The notes: generated by a model from the letters alone, not told the origin. 64,000 nucleotides of DNA from Dactylis glomerata (GCA_007115705.1 QXEO01000817.1:2276500-2340499); one strand, 5' to 3'. Counted from the stretch's first letter, positions 35,514 to 46,561 are shown. A program made the numbers and translations.

Positions 35514-36053
35514 TAGGGATGGCAATGGGTACCTGTCACCCGTGTACCCGCCGGGTAAATACCCATTAGACGTACGGGTATGGGACAAAAAAAACTCATG
35601 GTTATACAAATGGGAAAATATATACCCATCGGGTAGAGCGGGTATGGGTATGGGATCGTAAAACCCATGCCCGTATACCCAGATACCCATCTAATAGTCT
35701 GACATGTGGGCCTCTGGAGTATCAACGTACTAAATTAATACGGTGCTATTATGCGCAAGTGTGGTTATTTATGAGAATGTGTTGTTGTTCACAAGTATGT
35801 GTTGTCGCTTATAATGTGTTGTTATTAAATTATGGTTATATATTGTTTATGACTATTTTTTTGCTCAAATTGATGTGTTGTAAATGCGGGTATTTTTACC
35901 CGCGGGTACCTATTTACCCTGGCGAGTGACGGGTATGGGAAAATTTCGTACCCGTTGACAGGTATGGGTATGAGTGATGGGTAAGATCAAGGGAGATGGG
36001 TACGGATATGGGGTGGTTCCACCCGCACCCATACCCTGCGGGTGCCATCCCTA
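35514..36053. mobile_element. hAT-type MITE with 8-bp target duplication
   Basis: 540 bp with terminal inverted repeats TAGGGATGGCA / TGCCATCCCTA and a perfect 8-bp duplication TGCCCCAG (35506-35513, 36054-36061), diagnostic of the hAT superfamily. The interior is rich in GGGTA/TACCC-type motifs (CCCGCCGGGTAAATACCC) and non-coding. It is the innermost insertion of a four-level nest. Confidence 0.95.
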
Positions 36054-36421
36054 TGCCCCAGGTTATTTCCAAACTTTCATTAGTTTTGCACTTTTCGATT
36101 TGAGCAACAGAAGGTCCTCGAAAAAAATCGATCTTTGTCAACTGTTCTGTTTTGACAGATTTCTGCCACTATTTGTGTTTGCCTCTCGATCGCTTTCTTT
36201 TTGAGTTCTTTTGATCACGTGACTTTTGAGGAAGTTGCTACAGTAGTATATGCTTTATATGTGGTGTTTTTGAGTTTGAAAATGAACCAAAAGGGTTGAT
36301 TTAATATTATGCTTATGTTAACGTTGCTAATAGAATTATGTGAAGTTTTGTATGAAGGAAGTTTTCAAGTGTAGGGAATAGAGAGTGATGAGATGAGATG
36401 AAGTATGGACAAAAGCTCAAG

Positions 36422-36500
36422 CTTGGGGATGCCCATGTCACCCCAAGAAATTTCCAAGAGGAACAAGCGTCAAAGCTTGGGGATGCCCCCGAGGCACCCC
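36422..36500 (+). promoter_or_regulatory. Internal polypurine-like hairpin pair of E4
   Basis: CTTGGGG (36422) pairs with CCCCAAG (36441-36447). GGGGATGCC-CCCGA-GGCACCCC ends at 36500. The true tract is at 36928-36942. Confidence 0.55.
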
Positions 36501-36927
36501 TTCTTCATCGGTAAAAATCAGATCACCTTTCAACACACTATATTTTTATTGCTTCATATTCTATGCGTTTTTCTTGGAGCGTCTTTACTTTAGCTTTCAG
36601 TTTTCTTTTGTTTTGTTTGCTGCAATAAATGGTTGGACCCCAACAAATTTCTTTTGGATAAGACGCACTCCGTTTTTCATTTGCCAAGAATGCTCTATTT
36701 TTCACTCTTATCGTTCAACGAGTGTTCTCTTTTTCTAGAACTACGTTTAGCTTTCGTTTTTCGCCTTGATTTTTGTTCAGATCTTGTTATATCTTTGCAT
36801 CAAGGTGTATTTAGACCACTGGTCTATGCTAGTTTTCATCAAAAGAGTTGTCTCAAAAATGTTTGAATGGTGTTGGAAAAGAGAAAAAAGTTTTATGCAA
36901 AAAGTGGTACAAAAAGGAGCAGGAGTT

Positions 36928-36942
36928 AAGCTTGGGGATGCT
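36928..36942 (+). other. E4 polypurine tract
   Basis: AAGCTTGGGGATGCT directly before the 3' LTR. Confidence 0.75.
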
Positions 36943-38577
36943 TGATACGTCTCAAACGTATCAATAATTTTTGATAATCCATGCTTGTTTATACACCATT
37001 TGCTTTGTGTTTTGTTACACTTCGTGACGTTTTTATGCATTTTCTGGAACTAACCTATTAACGAGATGCCACAGTGCCAATTCCCTGTTTTCTGCTATTT
37101 TTGTGTTTCAGAAAAGCTACACAGGAAATATTATTGGAATTGGACGAAACAAAAGCCAAACTTGCTATTTTTCCCGAAGCGTCACGAAGTCTGAAGATGA
37201 GATGGAGGGGGGCCAGAGGCCAGGCTCACCCTAGGGCGGCGCGGCCCAGCCCCTAGCCGCGCCACCAGGGGGTGAGACCGCATGGTCCACCTTCTAGTGC
37301 CGCCCTTCCACCTATATATTTCCCTCGATGGAAAAAACCTAAAGGACGGATCCATTTTCCTCGAAACATACTGCAAGCCACCGCCTTCATTGATGCCAGA
37401 TCGGGAGGGTCCAGAAGCTCTTCCCGGCACCCTGCCGGAGAGGGGAATCACCGGTAGAGGCCTTCTTCACCACCATGGTCGCCTCCGAAGTGATGTATGA
37501 GTAGCCTACCTTGGACTACGGGTCCATAGCAGTAGCTAGATGGTCATCTCCTCCACCATGTGCTTCATGTTTAGATCTTGTGAGCTGCCTATCATGATCA
37601 AGATCATCTTTGTGTAATTCTACATGTTGTGTTTGTTTTCATCCAATGAGTATTGGTACTATGTCAAGTTGATGTGCTGAATTATTATCTTTATGTTATC
37701 TCTATGTTGTTTATGATATTGCATGCTCTCCGTTGCTAGTAGATATCTTGACCAAGTAGATGCTAGTGACTCCAAGAGGGAGTATTTATGCTCGATAGTT
37801 GGGTTCATGCCTCTAGTAATCTGGGGGACTGACAGAAACCTCAAAGGTTGTAGATGTGCTGTTGCCACTAGGGAGAAAACAACATTCTTGTGTCCAAGAA
37901 CATTTTCTTTGTTTACTTTACACACTTTGCTTAATGTAGTTATCTATTGTTCGCAACTTAATACCCGATGGTTGCTTGGACGACATTCGGAGGGTGGATT
38001 TTTAGTCATAGATGCAGTTGGATTACGGTCTATGTATTTCGTTGTAATACCCAGAGTGAATCTCATAGTGATCCTCATGACATATGTACGCTATCTTTAT
38101 TCTATCAATTGCCCAACTGTAATTTGTTTACCCAGCATGTTCTTATTTATCTTATGGAGAGACACCACTAGTAAAATGTGGACCCTGGTCCAATTTCCTT
38201 TATATTCATATTACTATTTACTATTTACTTATTTATTAACATTTTTGCATACTATTACCTTTTACCACTCGATACGCTTAATCCTTTGTTTACAGCAAAC
38301 CGGTGAGATTGACAACCTCACGTAAGTTGGGGCAAAGTTCTTGGTTGTGTTGTGTGCAGGTTCCATGCTGCTGCTGGTGAAAAGCTACACGCCGACAAGC
38401 AGTTGTCTGGCGCCCTTGTCCGGAGTGTCACGAAGCTAGCGAGCATCAACCTTCTGAAGTTTGGCTTTCTCCTACTGGTCCGATTAAACCTTGGTTTCAC
38501 AACTGAGGGAAACTTGCTTCTGTGCTCCTCATACCTTCGTCTTGGGGTTCCCACGTGGTGCTTAACACGCACTATCA
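36943..38577 (+). repeat. E4 3' LTR
   Basis: 1,635 bp, TGATACGTCTCAAACG ... CGCACTATCA. TATA box TATATATT at 37313-37320. Confidence 0.93.
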
Positions 38578-38907
38578 GTCCTATGCATTTATGTTTTGCT
38601 ACTCCATGAGGGACAAGCTGAATACCACTTTGCTATGTTTTCTATATGCTTCAAATAAACATACACCTTTCAACGCATTATTACTCATGATCTTTTGTTT
38701 GTGTTTCTTTTCATGTTGTAACATGGTTGCTAAGTTCTATGGTTAGAATTATATCTCTTATGCCCACGTTTAGAGTACTTTGATCTCAGCATGCAATGCT
38801 TTACCTTAAGTTGATCAAGATTGTGTTGGTGCATGTCACCTTAAAAATTATTGTTTTGTTATCACTTACCTACTCGAGGACGAGCAGGAGTTAAGCTTGG
38901 GGATACT

Positions 38908-41900
38908 TGATACGTCTCGAACGTATCTATAATTTTTGATGCTCCATGCTTGTTTTACACCAATTCCTTTGTGTTTTGTTTACACTTTGTGGCATTTTTA
39001 TGCATTTTTCGGAACTAACCTATTAACAAGATGCCACAGTGCCAGTTCCTATTTTCAGCTGTTTTTGTGTTTCAAAAAAGTTACACAGGAAACATTCTCG
39101 GAATTGGACGAAACAAAGCCCGAAGTTCCTATTTTTTCCGACACGAGACGGAGTCCAAAGGAGACTCAGAGGGGAGCCAGGGGCTGGCCACACCATAGGG
39201 TGGCGCGGGTCCACCCCTATCCACGCCACCAGGTGGTGTGGGCCACCCTGGTGCCCTCTAATATCGCCCCTTCGCATATATAAAGCCTCCGACACGAAAA
39301 CCCTAAATCAATTGGCATTTTCCCAGATAAAGTTTCGCAGCGCCGCCGCTGTCGAAGATCAATTTCGGGAGACAGAAGTCTCTGTTCCAGCACCCTGCCG
39401 GGATGGGGAATTACCCCCGGAGCCATCTCCATCGACTCCATCGACTCCACCGGCATCTCCATCGACGTTGTTGTCTCCTATGATGAGGAGGGAGTAGTTC
39501 TCCCCCGAGTCTGAGGGCTCTACCGGTAGCTATGTGGTTCACCTCTCTCTCCCATGATGTGATCTATATGTGATCATGAGCTTTGTATCTAGTTGAACTA
39601 GTCATTAGCCCATGCACCTGCACGATCTAGTGTTCGAAATACGTGAATATTTATACACATAATGATCTACATATTCTTGTATGAGAATTAATTTTCACAT
39701 ATTTGAATACATTAAAATATCCAGAAATATATATTTGAATATCAGAACACTTAATATAGTAAATAACGTGAGTCATAAGGCAAAAATGTGTATATTGTTT
39801 CCGCCTGCTCTTGATTTGGCAACATGAAATTTGTAGGGCATAGTCTAAAATTTAGCTTTTGAAGTATTGAGAATATAATTATTGAATCTGATTTAGCGGC
39901 CTTATGAGAATCCTAAATGCATCCATTTTGTTGTAAAGGTAATTTAAAAGATTGATCAATTATGGAGATTAAACATGATATTATATGAATGATATAATAA
40001 TAATTTATATTGCTAATTATTCAACAAATATTTCTCATCTTAGCCACCAAGATCAATATGTAGGAGATAGCTGTTAGGAAATATTATATTTTTCATGCAA
40101 ATTTTATAGTTGAGTCATGGATTCAAAGATATGATATGGTATTATTTTTGTTGAATAAACTATCACAGGGTGATGCCTCTAATTTTCTATATATAATAGT
40201 AATATTTGGTTTCATGTTCTACACCAAGAAGATAATTAAATATGTCTATAGAAAGAAACGATCAACCTTTTGCTTTTATACCATAAATTTTCTCTTAACT
40301 GTAGATTACAAAGTTACCGTATTTTGTAGCAAGAATATATGTAAATATGTTGAACACATCTGTATGTGTATGCGATTTTTTTACAGCTAAATATACGTCA
40401 TGTATTTATAATATATGGCTCTATGGAGTCCTAGCGCCAAAATTTTACATGTCTAGTGAGAGAGTTTCTTGATATTTATTCTCATAATAATGGAATTTCT
40501 AGCTGTTTTCAGTTCAGAATTACGAAATCCTGAAAACAACTTTCTTTATCGGCTATAACTTCTTAAGTAGGTAGTCAATACAATTCAAGAAATTGACCAT
40601 GCATGACTGATTAAACATGCATTTGCGTATACAAACAAATAGTATATGTATGTAAGGTCAGGCCTAAAGATATTACACTACGTGATTAGAAATCAATAAC
40701 GTGAGATATAATGCATAAATCTTAAAGTAATGGTAATGGATACATAAACCTGGCATAGACGGTGCGGGTCGAAGTAACCAACATCATATGACATCATTGA
40801 ATTCACCGCCAGCGTGATTGCACGGAAAGAACCGATCTAATCCTGTATTGCAATGTGATAAGAAATTCCAAGCTGAGGACATTGAAAACTTTATTACACA
40901 ATTCCATCGGTGAGATGCTAGATTGGATGGTAGCCTTCGATCTGCAGCATATACCATGGTGAAGGCAAGAAATTGAGGATGACATGGTGAAGGGACGCGA
41001 TGGATAAGTATCACCGACAAACTCTATTCGGCAGCTGCCACGGCCCACGAGAGAGTCCGTCCTTTCGCAAGGCGGAGATATACCATGCCCTAGGTATTAT
41101 GTACATCTAACGGTTAGATATAACAAAGAGATAGATCTAATGGTTAAGGTATTTGTTTTCTTCAGAATTAACATGGTGGCTTGTATGGTGCCTCCAATTA
41201 GTAAATATAAGATATAAGATATAAGATTGGTAGATGTTGTTCTTCATATATTACACTACTTCAGTGCTTTATTATTGTAATCTCTGAAGATACCTTATAC
41301 CGTGATGTGAAGGTGACAGTGTGCGCATTATGTGTGTCTTTTTGGCTAATGTCTCTATGAACTGTTGGTGTTTGTTGGAACCATCTAGTACGCTCAAGGT
41401 GATAGTGTGGTCAATCTAGTTTGGGGAAATACGAATTTTAAGGAGTGCTTCGTAGCCCTACACATGATTAGTGTCCGTTATCCATCGGAGAATAGTTTAG
41501 AATAGCATAGTGAAGATAAATATTTATGTGTTCAATTAGGTTATCTTTGTTGAGAGTGTCCACTAGTGAAAGTATGATCCCTAGGTCTTGTTTCTAAGCA
41601 TTGAAATAACGTTTACATTTAGTTCTGTTACATATTTGCTCGCAGCGATATTTATTTCAGATTATATTTACTACTTATAATCATCCATATTACTTGTATT
41701 TCACTATCTCTTCACCGAATTAGTGCACATATACATCTGACAAGTGTATTGGGTGTGTTGGGGACACAAGAGACTTCTTGTATCTTAATTACAGGGTTGC
41801 TTGAGAGGGATACCTTTGACCTCTTCCTCCTTGAGTTCGATAAACCTTGGGTGATTCGCTTAAGGGAAACTTGCTGTTATTCTAAAAACCTCTGCACTTG

Positions 41901-41945
41901 AAGGCTCAACATTGTCTACAAGAATAGAAGCGTTCGTAAACATCA
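38908..41945 (+). repeat. E3 3' LTR, split by a Helitron
   Basis: TGATACGTCTCGAACG ... GTAAACATCA. TATA box TATATAAAG at 39277-39285. Removing the Helitron leaves 1,409 bp, matching the 1,420-bp 5' LTR. Confidence 0.92.
39598..41226 (-). mobile_element. Complete non-autonomous Helitron in the E3 LTR
   Basis: The insertion point is exact. The intact LTR reads GTTGAATTGGTAG (near 21844); here A (39597) and T (41227) flank 1,629 bp. On the minus strand the element starts TCTTATATCTTATATC and ends with hairpin CGTGCAGGTGCATGG, eight bases, then CTAG (39598-39601): the TC...CTAG ends and A|T insertion of Helitrons. No Rep/helicase is present. A minus-strand frame at 40803-41048 and an AT-rich plus-strand frame at 40136-40390 are unrecognised. 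The 3' end matches the Helitron end at 1383-1410. Confidence 0.93.
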
Positions 41946-42043
41946 GCCGATGACTACCGTCGGGTTAGCCTGGCCCGACGGCCACCTTTGGCCACTGACC
42001 CGACGGCTGGCGGCCATCGGCGCAGCCTTTTGCTTATGTAGTG
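41946..42043 (+). repeat. CACTA 3' terminal and subterminal sequence
   Basis: CCGTCGGG, CCCGACGG and GCCATCGGCG motifs lead to GGCTTATGTAGTG-type terminus; the complement begins CACTACATAAGC. Right flank CTG (42044-42046) is the expected 3-bp target repeat. Confidence 0.85.
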
Positions 42044-42563
42044 CTGTCTCTTAGAGGATTTAATGGAGAAGGGAAAGAGAAGAAGAACTGAAACCATAGT
42101 ACCATTTACAACATCCGTGAAGGGCCCAGGCTGTGCATGGTCTATGCTACTTGAGTCTGAGAGTGGAAGATTGAAAAACAAATATATGAGCCGGTGGGCA
42201 ATCAGAACACGAGAAAGAAATGACGGTGCATGGGGGAGGTGAATCGATGGATGACTTTTAATAATGATCGGTTAGAAGAAAATAGTGTGATAATTTCTTG
42301 CTACAAAAATAAAAAGAGGAAATTTGTTGTATTCATGACAATGACCGTGCTTCCTTGGGTCTATGCCCCACACTCTTGTAAAATGTCGTCGTTGTTAGGC
42401 AGTCTATCCTTTTAGCCACCTCAAGTCCGCTCAGCCCCACCTTAGCAATGTGCATCAAGCCCTTTGATTAATCACATGCATGCCTTTGTTTGGTCTGCGT
42501 CACTTTTTCAGAATGGTAATTTACTTCCGAGCGAAGAGAGGGCTTTCGGCATCCAAATGCTAG
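42044..42563. other. Unassigned CACTA right flank
   Basis: No gene supported. The overlapping minus-strand frame 41954-42181 crosses the CACTA terminus and so is not a native gene. The rest has no recognisable repeat or exon. Confidence 0.4.
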
Positions 42564-43106
42564 CAAGATGGCAATGGGTAGAGTATAGACAGGATAGAGC
42601 AATATCATACCTATACCCATATAATCGATGGGTATAAAATTCTATCCATACCCATGAGTATAAAACTTTACCCGTGCCCATACTCAGCGGATACCCGTAC
42701 CCGTTGCGTACCCAATGGTAGATCAAATACTATACAAGTTATTTACTATTTTATTTTTATCGATAGTACATTGGAGGCAAAAACGCAGGATTTTAATCTC
42801 CTTAATTTGTGGAGACGTGTGGATTACGATCAATGCTTAATTACTAGAGTAATTTGGCTGTGGGACATCTAACTCTTTAATTAGACCGCTATGGACCAAT
42901 GCTACGGGATACTCTAGATCTACATGTTAGTATAAATGTGTAGGGTATGGGTATACCTGCGGTAGAAATCTATATCCATGCCCTACCCATAACTTAACGG
43001 GTAGAGTATGGGTACTACATATGGGTATAAAACTGTGCCCATACCCTGCTTATATAGGTACGGTATCCGCGGGTACCCGTACACGTGGGTAAAATTGCCA
43101 TCCTTA
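42564..43106. mobile_element. Second hAT-type MITE
   Basis: 543 bp with ends AAGATGGCAATGGGTA and (complement) TAAGGATGGCAATTTTACCC, related to the 540-bp MITE at 35514 in ends, length and GGGTA/TACCC-rich interior. GCTAG lies on both sides (42559-42563, 43107-43111); a full 8-bp duplication is not preserved, so it is older. Confidence 0.8.
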
Positions 43107-43122
43107 GCTAGTCTCGTTCTAG

Positions 43123-43937
43123 GAACTGATCCGGAACATCAAGGACGATGGTGGATGGCGGACGAAGAAGCATCACGGCGGCGGCATGCACATGTTTTTC
43201 AATGACGAGCCCCACGTCGACGAGGAGGAAGATGAGGAGGACGACAAAAGGGAAGGCGAGGAGGGTGAGTTTTTTTTTGCGCTTTTGTTTTACGTTTCGA
43301 TGCTGCTATTTTGCGGCCTTTCGTGAGATCATGACCCGGCCCATTAGTGCCATATAGCCGAAGGCCCAAACTTGATGTTCTGTTCTGACATTGGACTCCG
43401 CTAAAAAAAATGTTCTGACGTTGCACTGGGGTCTTTGCTAAAAAAAGAATTGGACTCTGGTCGAATCAAGAGCGTTTTTTTAGGCATCTAAAATGTCATG
43501 TTTGACATAACACTTAATGCTCGTACATCTTGCTTCTTGTTTGTTCATTAAAGATTCATGTAAAGACCTCCTTTTTGGATAAATCATTTCATTCCCAAAA
43601 CCAATTGCAGATTATCTGTGTACTGGACTGGTATTGAACTAGTTTCACGCCATTTATCATATTGTTTACCTATATAGCTTTCTAATGCGTCGTTTGGTCA
43701 TTTTCCACTTTTTAGACTTTATCAACTACGATGGACCCAACATTCCTACCGATGATGCCGGCAGGGGATCCAGATCAGGCATTCTATCCCTAAGAGGGAT
43801 GGAGAGGAGGATATTGAAAGAAAATTACGCGAGAGATATGCGGGATCTACTGATATTGAGTATGGAGAGGGATCTGCTGATGTGGAGCAGCAAGCTGTCT
43901 TCCCATCAGTGAAAGATCCGAAGCTCTGGATGGTGAA
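43123..43937 (+). pseudogene. Fragment resembling plant transcription elongation factor SPT5, N-terminal exons
   Basis: Two exons with a clean phase-1 intron are visible. The first (about 43123-43264) encodes MFFNDEPHVDEEEDEEDD, the acidic N-terminal region. The intron is 43265-43715 (GTGAGT...TTTTAG). The second (43716-43937) joins in frame as ...EEDFIN..GPNIPTDDAGR, then shifts frame near 43795 to ERKLRERYAGSTDIEYGEG, DVEQQAVFPSVKDPKLWMVK. The family's DVEQQALLPSVKDPKLWMVK block is a strong recollection match. SPT5 (DSIF large subunit) aids RNA polymerase II elongation in the nucleus. The fragment lacks the NGN and KOW domains, is frameshifted, and ends abruptly at a Copia relic, so it cannot function. 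It may be a decayed gene or a captured copy. Confidence 0.7.
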
Positions 43938-44412
43938 ATTTGACAAAAACATTATTATCAGGAGTGAACTTACGAACAAATAAAAGATTACGTGTGATAG
44001 AGGGAACTTGAAGAACATTTGTGATGTGTAATTGTTACAAGTATGAGTAAGAAGAGATGTCTGACTAATATGAGATATGCATACATGATCCAATGGCGGT
44101 GTATACCTTGTTGTGGCCATGATAGGGTCCCCGAGCAGCAAGCTTGTCAGCCTGGCTCATAAGGTGATCAATGGCCCCTGTATCCAAGTAACAGGAAGCA
44201 TCAACAGGATAGGAGGGAAGATGTCCCTGAGTGGCAAGGGCAACTTGACGCTTGCCTTTGCAACTGTTACCGAGTGTAGAACGATAGAGAGGGAGGTATG
44301 GCAGAATAAGGTGGATGTATTATTGAGCCTCTCAGGGCGAGTATATATAGGCGTACAAGGAGTACATTTGGAGTAGAAGACAAGTAATATTTCTACCTAA
44401 CCTATCCTAATA

Positions 44413-44470
44413 TGTTGGCTGTGTGTATCGATTGATGCAGAGGCCGGGGTTATGCTCCCCATTTTGAAAA
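44413..44470 (+). mobile_element. 58-bp 5'-truncated non-LTR insertion (LINE/SINE 3' end)
   Basis: It is flanked by a perfect 14-bp duplication AACCTATCCTAATA (44399-44412, 44471-44484) and ends in GAAAA plus the duplication's own A's. The body contains GATGCAGAGGCCGGGGTTAT, a tail motif I associate with grass LINE/SINE 3' ends. It lies inside the left LTR of the short Copia-like element and explains its extra length. Confidence 0.8.
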
Positions 44471-46008
44471 AACCTATCCTAATACATTACCGATAATATC
44501 TCTAACACCCCCCGTAGTCGTAGCGGTAGTGATGTAAACAACTATAGCGTCGCGGACAGTCAGATTGGAGAGAAACTGAAGGCATAGAAACCAACGGGCT
44601 GACACCCCCCCCCACAGTCAGAGTAGGAGCGTCATGGACGAACTTGCGTCGCAAATGCTTGGACTATAGAGGAAGCCGAGGAGGGCTCATGCGAGGTGAT
44701 AGCCCTTGTGCTAATGTCGAGGTAGTCGAGAGCGGTGGGTGCTACAACCTTGGTCAAGGTAGCCTTGCAAGGGAACACCTTGGTTGATGTCGTGGTCGGG
44801 GTTGCCGGTGTCAATGTAGCCTCACTTGAAGCAATGGGCGCAACAGAGTGCCATGGATTCGTGGGCGCGTGAGGGTGCGCGTGATGAAGACGTGGACTCG
44901 ATCGGGGCAGACGACGACGATCTTGTCAAAAACGGCATATGCGAGGCGCCACACCGGAGTTGCCAAGTTCGGGGACATGTCGAGGAAGAAGGCATGCGGC
45001 GGTGTTGCCAGTAGCGAGCATGCGTAGAATGGGACCAGTATGAACTTCACGCCATGTCAGAGATACTAGCAGAGGAGGCTCTAGAACAGTGGCGGGACGT
45101 AGAGCGGCGAAGAGAGGTGTCGATGCGGTCTGCGGTTGTTGGAGTAGACTGGTCAAGGACAAGGCGATGACGCTGGTGACGAAGTCATAGTGGACGGAGA
45201 TGACGGTGTAGGTGACGGGAACATCGATGGACAAAAGTGGCCATGCACGTAACTTGTAGAGGCGCGGCGGAGACACTCAAAGTAGGCGAGGAAGAATCTG
45301 GCGGCATGACGAAGACCTTGCACGGATGTGGCGATCCGCATCGTGGAAGGCGGCACGGCGGAAGCCTGGGACGTTGGTGCACGGGGACGGCGAAGATGAT
45401 CGCGTACAGGACACTACACCCCAAAGGGGCGCCGTAGATGCAGGGCGCGAGTCGATAAAGCATGCTTAGGAAGGCGCATTGGAAGCTGGTGGCGTGGACC
45501 AAAGGCGGCGGCGCTATGGCCCGAAGGGGCGACACAACGGCAACCTAATGCTCGAACGGTGGTAGGCACATGCTCGGGGACGTGCTTGGCAAATACGCAC
45601 ACGGGATTGGTTGATCAGACCGACGGGTGCACGTACGTGCCATGGCATGGACGATGATGCATGTACGTGCCATGGCATCGATGTCGGTGAAGTCCCGGGC
45701 GATAATGATGAAGAAGGACCGGCGAAGATGATGAGCCGGCTGGTACGGAGTTGGTGCCGTTGTCGGAGGAGAGGTGCAGGATGATGGCGGTGGTGGGTGA
45801 CTCAATCTGATTTAAGATCGATAAACCATAAAAGAAAACGCCGGTCAAGCGATCGGCCGTAAAAAAGGCTGTAGGGCAGCTGATCAACCGATCGGCGGAT
45901 GAACCCTAGTACGGGCAGCGCGGTCCCTGGTGGAGATCATGGAGATTGACCTTCCTGGGGGTGACGCGATGCAGAAGCATGGGCAGTGGCTAGGTCAAGG
46001 ATCGTGCC

Positions 46009-46020
46009 GCTCTGATACCA
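46009..46020 (-). other. Initiator tRNA-Met primer binding site
   Basis: Minus strand TGGTATCAGAGC, immediately next to the 5' LTR of the short Copia-like element. Confidence 0.9.
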
Positions 46021-46561
46021 TGTAGAATGATAGAGAGGAAGGTATGGCAGAAGATGGTGGATATATTATTGAGCCTCTCAGGGCGAGTATATATAGGTGT
46101 ACAAGGAGTAGACTTAGAATAGAAGACAAGTAATATCTCTACCTAACCTATCCTAATATGTAGCCAACAATATCTCTAATACCAAGCCCCAAAAAATCAT
46201 ACTTGACGCAACGATGGCAGTGTGATACAAGATGCCCCTTAAGACCACAAAGTTAGCAACGGTTGCAGAGTGCCGCATACATGAGAGCAAGCCCATGAAC
46301 ATCATCGCGTGGTGAAGCGCGTGACTTGGTGTTGGGCGCCAGTGGGGGTGCCGGAGGTACGACAGCTGGTATGTATAGCTCAGGCGTAGCAGCATGGGAC
46401 TCAAGAGCAGTAGGAGGGAGCGCATGCTCATGTGCAGTAGTACATGCCACCTGCCACAAAGGGCATCATCGGGGAAGCAGGACAGAGCGCCATGAAGGGC
46501 GACACGACAGGTTGTGGTGGCTGCTTCGCTGGCCTCGAGCCGGGGTTGTAGTAGTGATGGC

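Larger units (their letters stand above)
32792..38577 (+). mobile_element. Element E4: complete non-autonomous Sabrina-like retrotransposon
   Basis: LTRs 32792-34424 and 36943-38577, perfect target duplications GTCCT (32787-32791, 38578-38582). It is inserted in E3, whose sequence rejoins as GGTGTCCTATGCATTT. It carries a frameshifted MLFPKY-type ORF and both hairpin modules, and is itself interrupted by a hAT MITE (35514-36053). Without that insertion it is about 5.2 kb, the most compact of the group. Confidence 0.95.
21146..41945 (+). mobile_element. Element E3: Gypsy-type retrotransposon split by E2, E4 and a Helitron
   Basis: LTRs are 21146-22565 and 38908-41945 (the latter split by a Helitron). 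Net length without insertions is about 6.3 kb. Flanks are ACCGA (21141-21145) and GCCGA (41946-41950), one mismatch, inside CACTA subterminal repeats that rejoin sensibly. It has a tRNA-Asp-type primer site, a decayed and internally deleted gag, the conserved hairpin modules and polypurine tract AAGCTTGGGGATACT (38893-38907). Its LTR type (about 1.42 kb) differs from E1, E2, E4 and E5 and is shared with E6. There is no pol region. Confidence 0.9.
11501..42043 (+). mobile_element. CACTA (En/Spm) transposon, 5' part missing, split by E1 and E3
   Basis: The CACTA pieces are 11501-12560, 20553-21145 and 41946-42043. The right terminus (complement) reads CACTACATAAGCAAAAGG, a canonical CACTA end. 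It is preceded by subterminal motifs of the GCCGACGGC/CCGTCGGG kind at 20800-21145 and 41946-42020. The candidate 3-bp target repeat to the right is CTG (42044-42046); the left terminus is not in the window or is deleted at the EA junction (11500/11501). Coding remnants resemble the Ptta/En/Spm-type plant transposase-associated ORF. No DDE (TNPD) transposase ORF is present. Confidence 0.85.
44275..46181 (-). mobile_element. Short non-autonomous Copia-like LTR element (1.9 kb)
   Basis: The LTRs are 161 bp: 46181-46021 (5') and 44507-44275 (3', enlarged by a small insertion). Target duplications are CCGAG (44270-44274) and CCAAG (46182-46186), one mismatch. The 5' LTR is followed by TGGTATCAGAGC (46020-46009), the initiator-tRNA-Met primer site. 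A GGGGGG tract abuts the 3' LTR. The ~1.5-kb interior is GC-rich and holds no recognisable gag, protease, integrase or reverse transcriptase. Ends and size fit a TRIM/LARD-like parasite of Copia elements. Confidence 0.88.
43938..46561 (-). pseudogene. gag-pro: Old Copia gag-protease remnant, split by a short LTR element
   Basis: Read on the minus strand, the right piece (46561-46187) has a GC-rich spacer and a decayed CCHC knuckle (C..C...GHLVSHC, with a stop in it). The left piece (44274-43938) continues with SCKGKRQVALATQGH, then CYLDTGAIDHLMSQADKL: the Copia protease with its D-T-G-A active site. It goes on to ITRNLLFVRKFTPDNNVFVKF. A stop follows MHISY. The two pieces are separated by a 1.9-kb element with duplicated target. 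Its left end runs into the SPT5-like exon and its right end is cut by E5. No integrase or reverse transcriptase remains. Confidence 0.8.
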
